Shown here: positions 6,737 to 12,259 of the stretch, in pieces
Layout: every line of letters begins with the position of its first letter
How positions within the stretch are numbered: position 1 is the stretch's first letter
NCBI GenBank assembly: GCA_041484845.1
Contig: JBGPIK010000187.1
Coordinates: 1-12,259, forward strand
Direction of reading: 5' to 3'
Source: JBGPIK01 sp041484845
GTDB lineage: Bacteria > Desulfobacterota > Binatia > UBA9968
Length of the DNA: 12,259 nucleotides
The notes under the pieces: model-generated
Databases searched by the model: none
The model's input: the letters and a program-made list of their open reading frames with translations, nothing else
What the model was told of the DNA's origin: nothing
Position numbers and translations under genes: made by a program

Positions 6737-8215
6737 ATGGCTCTTGAGATTCGCCAAGTTCAAAGACTCGCGCAGCAGTTAGTTATGACGCCTCAACTCC
6801 AGCAGGCCATCAAGCTGCTGCAGCTTTCTCGCGTCGAACTGCAAGAAATGATTTCGAAAGAATTGCAGGAGAATCCGGTTCTCGAAGAAGGGTCTACCGA
6901 AGATGCCGAAACCGGGGAGCAGCCGCGAGCCGAAGCGCCGCCCGAAAACCCGGGGCCGGTATTGGAGCCGGTGATTCCCAACCGGGAACTTTCCGCCGTC
7001 GACAAAATCGGAACGCTTGACTGGCAAGAATATCTCGACAGCCACTCCAATTCGATTCATGGTTCCCTGACCGCTGAGGCCACGGCGGACGATGGCGATG
7101 CACCCCCGTCCTGGGAAAACAGCATAACCAAGAAAACCTCTCTGGAAGATCATCTGATCTGGCAGCTCCGTCTTTCGAAAATGACGGAAAAAGAGGAGTC
7201 CATCGGGTTTTATATTATCTGCAATCTCGACGAGAGCGGGTACCTTACGCTGTCGTTGGAGGATGTCTCCCGCGCGACTGAAAGTACGGTTGAGGAAACC
7301 GAAGCCGTGCTCAAGCGCATCCTCTTTTTTGATCCGGTGGGAGTCGCCGCAAGAAATTTGCGGGAATGTTTGCTTACCCAACTGGCAAACCTTGGACTGG
7401 AAGGTAGCTTAGCGGCGCGGATCGTTGCCGATTACATCAGTTATTTAGAATCAAAACGGTATGAAAAACTGGCGCGCGAGCTGGGCGTCACGATTGACGA
7501 AATCGCCGATGCCGCCCATGTTATTGCTTCTCTCGAACCCAAGCCGTCGCGCGGTTTCGAGCAGGAGGACGTCCGTACCGTTTTGCCCGACGTTTTTGTC
7601 GAAAAGATCAGCAATGACTATGTTATTTATCTCAACGACGACGGCGTGCCGCGTCTGCGGGTTAGTTCTCTTTATCGGCGCATCGTAGGTCAGCAAGGCG
7701 AAGCCGAAGAACAAGCGCGGCAATACCTGCAAGAGAAAGTGCGCGCGGCCACCTGGCTTATCAAAAGCATTCAGCAGCGCCAGCAAACCCTTTATCGCGT
7801 GACGCAAAGTATTTTTAAATTCCAGCGGGAATTCCTCGACCACGGGGTCAGCCGCTTGAGGCCCATGGTGCTGCGCGATGTCGCTGAGGATATTCACATG
7901 CACGAATCTACCGTCAGCCGGGCCACAGCCAATAAATACGTTCATACACCCCAAGGACTCTTCGAGCTGAAGTTCTTTTTTCAAAGCGGGCTCAGAGGAG
8001 GCAATGGCGAGGATGTCGCAAGCGAGAGCGTGAAAGAAAAGATTCGCGGCATCATTGCTGGCGAGGATCCGCGCAAGCCGTACAGCGATCAGTATATCGC
8101 AGCCATGTTGTCTAACGCTTCCATCGATATTGCGCGGCGCACGGTGGCGAAATACCGGGAAGCGATGGGTATTCTCCCGTCTTCAAAGCGCCGGCAGCCC
8201 TACTTTCGCAAGTAG
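6737..8215 (+). CDS. rpoN: RNA polymerase sigma-54 factor
   Basis: Sigma factor that directs RNA polymerase to -24/-12 promoters opened by AAA+ enhancer-binding proteins. At 492 residues it has all three regions. The glutamine/leucine-rich activator-contact region I is at 1-50 (LAQQLVMTPQLQQAIKLLQL). An acidic, proline-rich linker follows (about 50-130). Then comes the core-binding domain (about 130-320), the helix-turn-helix (about 385-415, IHMHESTVSRATANKY) and the RpoN box ARRTVAKYRE (466-475), which reads the -24 element. The C-terminus ends soon after the box, as is normal. It follows lptB by 2 bases without a close ribosome site, implying coupling. Directly downstream lies an hpf remnant rather than an intact hpf. 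Confidence 0.98.
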   Translation: MALEIRQVQRLAQQLVMTPQLQQAIKLLQLSRVELQEMISKELQENPVLEEGSTEDAETGEQPRAEAPPENPGPVLEPVIPNRELSAVDKIGTLDWQEYLDSHSNSIHGSLTAEATADDGDAPPSWENSITKKTSLEDHLIWQLRLSKMTEKEESIGFYIICNLDESGYLTLSLEDVSRATESTVEETEAVLKRILFFDPVGVAARNLRECLLTQLANLGLEGSLAARIVADYISYLESKRYEKLARELGVTIDEIADAAHVIASLEPKPSRGFEQEDVRTVLPDVFVEKISNDYVIYLNDDGVPRLRVSSLYRRIVGQQGEAEEQARQYLQEKVRAATWLIKSIQQRQQTLYRVTQSIFKFQREFLDHGVSRLRPMVLRDVAEDIHMHESTVSRATANKYVHTPQGLFELKFFFQSGLRGGNGEDVASESVKEKIRGIIAGEDPRKPYSDQYIAAMLSNASIDIARRTVAKYREAMGILPSSKRRQPYFRK

Positions 8216-8335
8216 AGGCTGGGACGGAAACCGAAAACTTATTCCACTATCAATCGGGTCGTGAACAAAGTCGAGCGGCAGGTGAAGAAGCTCAAGGGGG
8301 AAAGCCAGTTTAACCGCAGAAGGGCGAAAAAGTGA
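8216..8335 (+). pseudogene. hpf: Remnant of ribosome hibernation promoting factor gene
   Basis: The 116 bases between the rpoN stop and ptsN are not random. In the frame of the rpoN stop they read through to TGA at 8333-8335 and contain YSTINRVVNKVERQVKK (from 8240), which resembles the last helix of HPF/YfiA proteins (E. coli: MYAAIDGLIDKLARQLTKHK). This is where hpf stands in many rpoN-ptsN clusters. No start codon or beta-sheet part of HPF is present; about 60 N-terminal residues are missing. A neighbouring frame (8218-8241) reads AGTETENL, which could continue the same helix with a small frameshift near 8240, but that is tentative. The remnant's TGA still overlaps the ptsN GTG as GTGA. 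A GTG at 8261 could in theory start a 24-residue peptide. The homology call rests on one short helix. Confidence 0.6.
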
Positions 8336-8793
8336 AAATTACGGATTTTCTCACCGCCCAAGGCGTGATCCCAGAGCTTGCCGCGCGGGAAAAGAGCGCC
8401 GTGTTGCAGGAAATGGCCCAAGGGCTGGCGGCTCAGCGCGAGTCGTTAAGTGCGGATCAGGTGCTGCAGGTTCTTTGGGAACGTGAGAGAATCAGTACGA
8501 CAGCCATCGGTGAAGGCGTAGCCATTCCCCATGGGAAGCTTGCCGGGATTGAACGGGTGATCGGCGTGTTTGCGCGCAGCCCATGGGGTGTTGATTTTGC
8601 TTCTCTGGACGGCGCGCCCACTCACTTGTTTTTTGTTTTATTGGCTCCCGAGGATGCCGCGGCTGATCACCTTAAGGCGCTGGCGCGAATATCGCGCTTA
8701 TTGAAAGATGCGGCATTTCGATCCCGGCTGATGAAAGGTCGGACCAGGGAAGAAATATTTCAAATCATCTCCGAAGAGGACCAGAAGTTTTGA
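8332..8793 (+). CDS. ptsN: Nitrogen-regulatory PTS EIIA protein (EIIA-Ntr)
   Basis: Phosphocarrier of the regulatory phosphotransferase system, which acts by binding and regulating other proteins according to its phosphorylation state rather than by sugar import. The 153 residues form one PTS EIIA type-2 domain. His67 in the AIPHGKL motif is the expected phosphorylation site, and the preceding TTAIGEGVAIPHG block is typical of PtsN. The GTG start at 8332 overlaps the stop of the hpf remnant (GTGA), with AGAAGGG 8 bases upstream. It lies downstream of rpoN as in many Proteobacteria and is followed after 6 bases by rapZ. A HPr-like partner is encoded after rapZ, but no enzyme I is in view. Confidence 0.95.
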   Translation: MKITDFLTAQGVIPELAAREKSAVLQEMAQGLAAQRESLSADQVLQVLWERERISTTAIGEGVAIPHGKLAGIERVIGVFARSPWGVDFASLDGAPTHLFFVLLAPEDAAADHLKALARISRLLKDAAFRSRLMKGRTREEIFQIISEEDQKF

Positions 8794-8799
8794 TTCCCT

Positions 8800-9666
8800 A
8801 TGGCTGTGGGTCTCGACATCGTTATTATCACCGGTATGTCTGGTTCGGGAAAAAGTGTTGCCATTCGTGCGCTCGAAGATAACAAGTTTTTCTGCATCGA
8901 TAATTTACCTGCCGTTCTGATCCCAAAATTTATCGAGCTTTGTCACGGCTATCGCGGCGAGATCGGGCGCGTGGCGCTCGGTGTCGATTTGCGCGGCGGG
9001 CAATTTCTGCAAAATTGGCCGGATATTCTGAGCGAAATGCGGGCCGCGGGCCACGACGTGCAGATTCTTTTCTTTGATGCCTCGGATGAGGTGTTGCTGC
9101 GAAGATTTAACGAGACGCGACGGCCACACCCGCTAGCGGCTTCAGGCTCGGTCCACGAAGGGATCGCCCGCGAACGTAAAGCGCTGGAAAGCATGCGCGG
9201 CCTCGCCGACGCGGTCATCGACACGTCCGAGTTCAACGTGCACGAGTTGAAGCGCGAAATGGAGCAACGTTTTTGTTCCCCGTCGGGCGCTCGCGACATG
9301 AACGTTTTTCTGACCTCATTCGGTTACAAGTACGGGACGCCGCACGACGCCGACATCATGTTGGACGTGCGGTTTTTGCCCAATCCTTTTTTTGTCGATG
9401 AGCTGCGCAATAAAAGCGGATTAGAATGCGACGTAGCCGAATATGTTCTGAAACGAGAGGAAACCAAAGCCTTTTTCAGGCGACTTGATTCGCTTCTGGA
9501 TTTTACTCTGCCGTTGTATGAGAAGGAAGGCAAAAGGAGTCTTACGATCGCGCTCGGGTGCACCGGCGGTAAACATCGCTCCGTGGTACTCGTCGAGGAA
9601 TTACGCAAGAGACTAGATGCAAAAAGATTCCGGCTTCAGATAAAGCATCGCGACATCGATAAGTAG
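8800..9666 (+). CDS. rapZ: RNase adapter / nucleotide-binding protein RapZ (YvcJ family)
   Basis: P-loop protein of the RapZ/YvcJ family. In enterobacteria RapZ senses glucosamine-6-phosphate and guides RNase E to the small RNA GlmZ; outside that group the role is less certain. The 288 residues are full length, with a Walker A GMSGSGKS (12-19), a Walker B-like ILFFDA region (about 89-94) and RRPHP (107-111). The highly conserved C-terminal domain has LTSFGYKYG (171-179), DVRFLPNPF (189-197) and ALGCTGGKHRS (251-261), the phosphosugar-binding region in E. coli. It lies 6 bases after ptsN and 3 before the HPr gene, the usual association of rapZ with regulatory PTS genes. The hprK gene often found beside it is absent. 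Confidence 0.96.
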   Translation: MAVGLDIVIITGMSGSGKSVAIRALEDNKFFCIDNLPAVLIPKFIELCHGYRGEIGRVALGVDLRGGQFLQNWPDILSEMRAAGHDVQILFFDASDEVLLRRFNETRRPHPLAASGSVHEGIARERKALESMRGLADAVIDTSEFNVHELKREMEQRFCSPSGARDMNVFLTSFGYKYGTPHDADIMLDVRFLPNPFFVDELRNKSGLECDVAEYVLKREETKAFFRRLDSLLDFTLPLYEKEGKRSLTIALGCTGGKHRSVVLVEELRKRLDAKRFRLQIKHRDIDK

Positions 9667-9669
9667 CGC

Positions 9670-9945
9670 GTGGAAAAAATCATCAAGAAAATCGAAATCA
9701 AAAACAAACTGGGCGTGCACGCGCGCGCAGCGGCTTTATTGGTGCAAACGGTGAACAAATTTTCCGCAGAAGTCTCATTCTCGAAGGACGGTCAAATCGC
9801 CAATGGCCGCAGCATCATGGGCGTGTTGACGCTAGCCGCCACTCAAGGCAGTAAAATCCAGGTCGAAGCCAGCGGCGATGACGCCGAGCAGGCGGTCAGG
9901 GCCATCGAAAGATTGATCGACAGAAGATTTAACGAAAGCGAGTAA
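9670..9945 (+). CDS. HPr-like phosphocarrier protein
   Basis: Small PTS phosphocarrier of HPr/NPr type, 91 residues. The phosphorylatable histidine is His17 in LGVHARAAA; the proline that usually follows the arginine (HARP) is alanine here. Ser48 in NGRSIMGVLTLAA corresponds to the regulatory serine phosphorylated by HPr kinase in bacteria that have it. The GTG start at 9670 is three bases after the rapZ stop and no good ribosome site is seen, so translation is likely coupled. The expected partner is EIIA-Ntr encoded two genes upstream. Enzyme I, which would phosphorylate it, is not in the window: the next gene is metK. I cannot decide from sequence between ptsH and ptsO (npr), so no symbol is given. 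Confidence 0.95.
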   Translation: MEKIIKKIEIKNKLGVHARAAALLVQTVNKFSAEVSFSKDGQIANGRSIMGVLTLAATQGSKIQVEASGDDAEQAVRAIERLIDRRFNESE

Positions 9946-9947
9946 GG

Positions 9948-9976
9948 TTGAATCCCCCCCTCTTATTCGCTATAGA
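9948..9976 (+). promoter_or_regulatory. Candidate promoter for metK-ahcY
   Basis: TTGAAT (9948-9953) and TATAGA (9971-9976) are separated by exactly 17 bases in the 75-base gap between the HPr gene and metK. Each matches four of six consensus positions for the housekeeping sigma factor. Transcription would begin near 9983, giving a leader of about 38 bases. The position makes sense because gene function changes here from regulatory PTS to the methyl cycle. Prediction by eye only. Confidence 0.45.
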
Positions 9977-10007
9977 AGATTGATTCATTTTTGACTGATG
10001 AGTCCCT

Positions 10008-10013
10008 GGAGGT
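10008..10013 (+). promoter_or_regulatory. Strong ribosome binding site that sets the metK start
   Basis: GGAGGT lies 7 bases before the ATG at 10021. An in-frame TTG at 9991 would extend the protein by 10 residues but would place this sequence inside the gene, so ATG 10021 is preferred. It is the best Shine-Dalgarno match in the window, in keeping with a first gene of a transcript. Confidence 0.8.
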
Positions 10014-10020
10014 GCTTTTC

Positions 10021-11199
10021 ATGGCAGGGAAAGATTTTTTATTTACGTCGGAATCGGTTTCTGAAGGCCACCCGGATAAACTCTGCGACCAAATTTCGGA
10101 CGCGATCCTAGACGCTCACCTGGCGGGGGATCCGGACAGCCGGGTTGCTTGTGAAAGCCTCGCCAAAACCGGAATGGTTGTCGTCGCTGGAGAAATTACC
10201 AGCAAAGCCAACGTCAGCTATGCGGATGTTGTTCGAGAGGTGGTGCGCGATATCGGCTATATCGATTCTTCCATGGGTTTTGATGGGAATACCTGCGCGA
10301 TCCTTACCGCGATTGAACAACAGTCTCCGGATATTTCGCAAGGCGTCACCGAAGGCGAAGGCTTGCATAAAGAGCAGGGCGCCGGTGATCAGGGAATGAT
10401 GTTCGGTTACGCCTGCGATGAAACTCCCGAACTCATGCCCTTCCCCATCCAAATGGCGCATAGCTTGGTCAAATACCTTGCCAAAATTCGTAAGGGCGGA
10501 GAGGCCTATTTTCTCAGGCCGGACAGCAAATCCCAAGTCACCGTTGAATACCGCGACGGTAGGCCGGTGAAAGTCAAAAACGTCGTTATCTCCACTCAAC
10601 ACAGTGCCGACGTCGAATACCACAAATTGAGAGAAACGATCATCGACGGCGTCATTAAAGCCGTCATTCCCGTAGAGTACCTCGACAAAGACACGGTCTA
10701 TCACGTCAATCCGACCGGCCGCTTCGTGGTCGGCGGGCCTCAAGGAGATTGTGGTCTTACCGGGCGTAAAATCATCGTCGATACCTACGGCGGCATGGGG
10801 CGCCACGGCGGCGGGGCGTTCTCAGGCAAGGATCCGTCGAAAGTGGATCGCAGCGCGGCGTATATGGCGCGCTACGTGGCCAAAAACATCGTCGCCGCCG
10901 AGCTAGCGGCGAGATGCGAAGTGCAGCTCGCCTATGTCATCGGCGTGGCGCAGCCCGTGTCGGTCCTCGTCGACACCTTCGGCACCGGTGTTATTCCCGA
11001 GGCGAAGATCTCCAAGATCGTCCGGGAGAACTTTGATCTTAGTCCGAAGGGGATAATTCAAACTCTTGATCTCAAACGGCCGATCTACCGTGCCACCGCC
11101 TCCTACGGTCATTTCGGGCGCACGCCTGAAGACGGCCTATTCACCTGGGAAAAGACCGATCGGGCGGCGGATCTAAAGAAATTGGCAGCGCGCGCTTAG
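10021..11199 (+). CDS. metK: S-adenosylmethionine synthetase
   Basis: Makes S-adenosylmethionine from methionine and ATP in the cytoplasm. From ATG 10021 the protein has 392 residues, close to the usual 380-400. It carries SESVSEGHPDKLCDQISDA (10-28) with the ATP-binding GHPDK, the GAGDQGMMFGYA block (120-131) that contacts ATP and methionine, GRFVVGGP.GD.GLTGRK (233-250), and the phosphate-binding GGGAFSGKDPSKVDRS (263-278). The C-terminal FGR..E...TWEKTD is also typical. All expected motifs are present. It is followed after 29 bases by ahcY, which removes S-adenosylhomocysteine, the inhibitory product of SAM-dependent methylation, so the pair forms a methyl-cycle unit. Confidence 0.98.
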   Translation: MAGKDFLFTSESVSEGHPDKLCDQISDAILDAHLAGDPDSRVACESLAKTGMVVVAGEITSKANVSYADVVREVVRDIGYIDSSMGFDGNTCAILTAIEQQSPDISQGVTEGEGLHKEQGAGDQGMMFGYACDETPELMPFPIQMAHSLVKYLAKIRKGGEAYFLRPDSKSQVTVEYRDGRPVKVKNVVISTQHSADVEYHKLRETIIDGVIKAVIPVEYLDKDTVYHVNPTGRFVVGGPQGDCGLTGRKIIVDTYGGMGRHGGGAFSGKDPSKVDRSAAYMARYVAKNIVAAELAARCEVQLAYVIGVAQPVSVLVDTFGTGVIPEAKISKIVRENFDLSPKGIIQTLDLKRPIYRATASYGHFGRTPEDGLFTWEKTDRAADLKKLAARA

Positions 11200-11228
11200 C
11201 CGCCGCGCGGTTGGGGAGTGGTTTCAAC

Positions 11229-12259
11229 ATGGCAGCGAAGAAATACGACGTTAAAGATTTTCGTTTAGCTCAAAACGGGCGCAAGCGTATCATCTGGGCG
11301 GGTCAGGATATGCCGGTTTTGCAGCGAGTTCGTGAGCGTTTTAGCAAGGAGAAGCCGTTACAAGGCATGCGCTTCTCGGCTTGCCTCCATGTTACTGCCG
11401 AAACGGCTAATTTAGTTCAGACGCTAAAAGCGGGGGGCGCCAACGTCGTTCTCTGCGCTTCCAATCCATTATCGACGCAAGATGACGTTGCGGCGTCGCT
11501 TGTGCAACACGATCGTATTCCGGTTTACGCGATCAAGGGAGAAGACAACAAAACTTATTATCGCCACCTGCGCGCGGCTCTGGATCATAAACCCGTCATC
11601 ACCATGGACGATGGGGCCGATCTGGTTTCGCTGTTGCACACCGATTACTCCCATCTCGCGTCCAATTTGATCGCCAGCATGGAGGAGACGACCACGGGTG
11701 TCATCCGGCTTAGAGCGCTGGAAAGAGATGGGGCGCTTAAAATTCCGGTTATCGCCGTGAATGATGCCGCGACCAAGCATCTTTTCGATAACCGCTATGG
11801 CACGGGACAGTCGACCATCGATGGCGTCATTCGCGCGACGGATATGCTGATCGCCGGCAAACGCATCGTCGTTGCCGGCTATGGCTGGTGCGGCAAGGGA
11901 GTTGCGTCTCGGGCGCGCGGCATGGGTGCCAAAGTGATTGTCACCGAAGTTGATCCCATTCGCGCCCTTGAAGCGGCGATGGATGGGCTTGAGGTCATGA
12001 CCATGAAAGAGGCGGCGAAAATCGGCGACCTCTTTATCACGCTCACCGGCGATATGCATGTCATCGCCAAAGAGCATCTCCAACTCATGAAAAACGGCGC
12101 CGTCATCTGTAATTCGGGTCACTTTGATATCGAAATCGATTTAAAGTCCTTGAAGAAGCTTGCGGTGAAGGAAGAGAAAAACGTCCGCAATTATGTTGAC
12201 GCCTATACCTTGCCCGGTGGCCGTAAGATTTATCTGCTCGGCGAGGGACGCCTCGTCAA
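11229..12259 (+). CDS. ahcY: Adenosylhomocysteinase, archaeal/Thermotoga-like type, 3' partial
   Basis: Splits S-adenosylhomocysteine into adenosine and homocysteine using bound NAD. The ATG at 11229 follows a GGGGAG ribosome site (11213-11218), and 343 codons run open to the window edge; family members of this type have about 400-425 residues, so some 60-80 are missing, including the C-terminal NAD-contacting tail. Visible active-site elements are His54 (ACLHVTAET), the aspartate pair in MDDGADL (126-132), the glutamate pair in EETTTG (152-157), Lys183 and Asp187 in NDAATKHLFDNRYGTGQS, and the NAD-binding GYGWCGKG (217-224). The wording MDDGADL, RYGTGQS and GYGW is that of the shorter thermophile/archaeal branch, not the common bacterial and eukaryotic branch with its roughly 40-residue insertion. 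Some archaeal members act on S-inosylhomocysteine, so the substrate is not fully certain. Confidence 0.96.
   Translation, partial: MAAKKYDVKDFRLAQNGRKRIIWAGQDMPVLQRVRERFSKEKPLQGMRFSACLHVTAETANLVQTLKAGGANVVLCASNPLSTQDDVAASLVQHDRIPVYAIKGEDNKTYYRHLRAALDHKPVITMDDGADLVSLLHTDYSHLASNLIASMEETTTGVIRLRALERDGALKIPVIAVNDAATKHLFDNRYGTGQSTIDGVIRATDMLIAGKRIVVAGYGWCGKGVASRARGMGAKVIVTEVDPIRALEAAMDGLEVMTMKEAAKIGDLFITLTGDMHVIAKEHLQLMKNGAVICNSGHFDIEIDLKSLKKLAVKEEKNVRNYVDAYTLPGGRKIYLLGEGRLV

Noticed and set aside
6779..7984. Two reverse-strand open frames across rpoN
   Set aside because: Both are antisense to rpoN and lack recognisable domains.
8055..8264. Forward open frame overlapping the rpoN end and the gap to ptsN
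   Set aside because: It is out of frame with rpoN for most of its length and shows no protein-like pattern; the HPF-like signal lies in the frame of the rpoN stop instead.
9991..10020. Upstream TTG start for metK
   Set aside because: A strong GGAGGT site lies 7 bases before ATG 10021 and the extra residues do not resemble MetK N-termini.
9946..10020. SAM- or SAH-responsive riboswitch before metK
   Set aside because: The gap is only 75 bases, and I could not find the stems or conserved sequence blocks of the known SAM or SAH riboswitch classes; a covariance-model search would settle it.
10108..10806. Reverse-strand open frame of 232 codons across metK
   Set aside because: Antisense shadow of a strongly conserved gene, with no recognisable protein features.
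11469..12122. Long reverse-strand open frame of 217 codons across ahcY
   Set aside because: It lies wholly within a clearly coding ahcY with intact motifs and its translation shows no recognisable domain; such antisense frames are common in this base composition.

Overview
The window is a compact, single-direction (+ strand) housekeeping cluster from a Gram-negative bacterium. It holds 13 recognisable genes, of which the first (kdsB) and last (ahcY) are cut by the window ends, plus one apparent gene remnant. The order kdsB-pyrG-kdsA-kdsD-kdsC-lptC-lptA-lptB-rpoN-(hpf)-ptsN-rapZ-HPr-metK-ahcY resembles that of Desulfobacterota ('deltaproteobacteria') and some related uncultured phyla. I place it there by gene order and protein style only; no marker in the window fixes the taxon. 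No tRNA, rRNA, CRISPR array, insertion sequence or phage gene was seen. The longest gene-free stretch is 107 bases (4696-4802).

Region 1 (1-4695) supplies activated Kdo, the inner sugar of lipopolysaccharide. KdsD isomerises ribulose-5-phosphate to arabinose-5-phosphate, KdsA condenses that with phosphoenolpyruvate, KdsC removes the phosphate, and KdsB activates Kdo with CTP. PyrG, which makes CTP, lies between kdsB and kdsA, so the nucleotide donor is encoded with its consumer.

Region 2 (4696-6734) is lptC-lptA-lptB, the inner-membrane and periplasmic part of the lipopolysaccharide export machine. It is preceded by the only sizeable gap in the upstream operon, which carries a perfect 8-bp inverted repeat overlapping a plausible promoter.

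Region 3 (6737-9945) is the rpoN neighbourhood: sigma-54, a remnant of the ribosome hibernation factor gene hpf, ptsN (EIIA-Ntr), rapZ and a HPr-like protein. Enzyme I and HPr kinase, often found in such clusters, are not here. The hpf remnant keeps only the C-terminal helix of the protein and still overlaps the ptsN start, which points to a deletion between rpoN and ptsN.

Region 4 (9946-12259) holds metK and ahcY, the S-adenosylmethionine (SAM) synthesis and S-adenosylhomocysteine (SAH) recycling steps of the methyl cycle, probably with their own promoter. AhcY is of the short archaeal/Thermotoga-like type. I did not find a clearly new biological system; the points most worth checking are the hpf remnant, the lptC operator-like dyad and the AhcY subtype.
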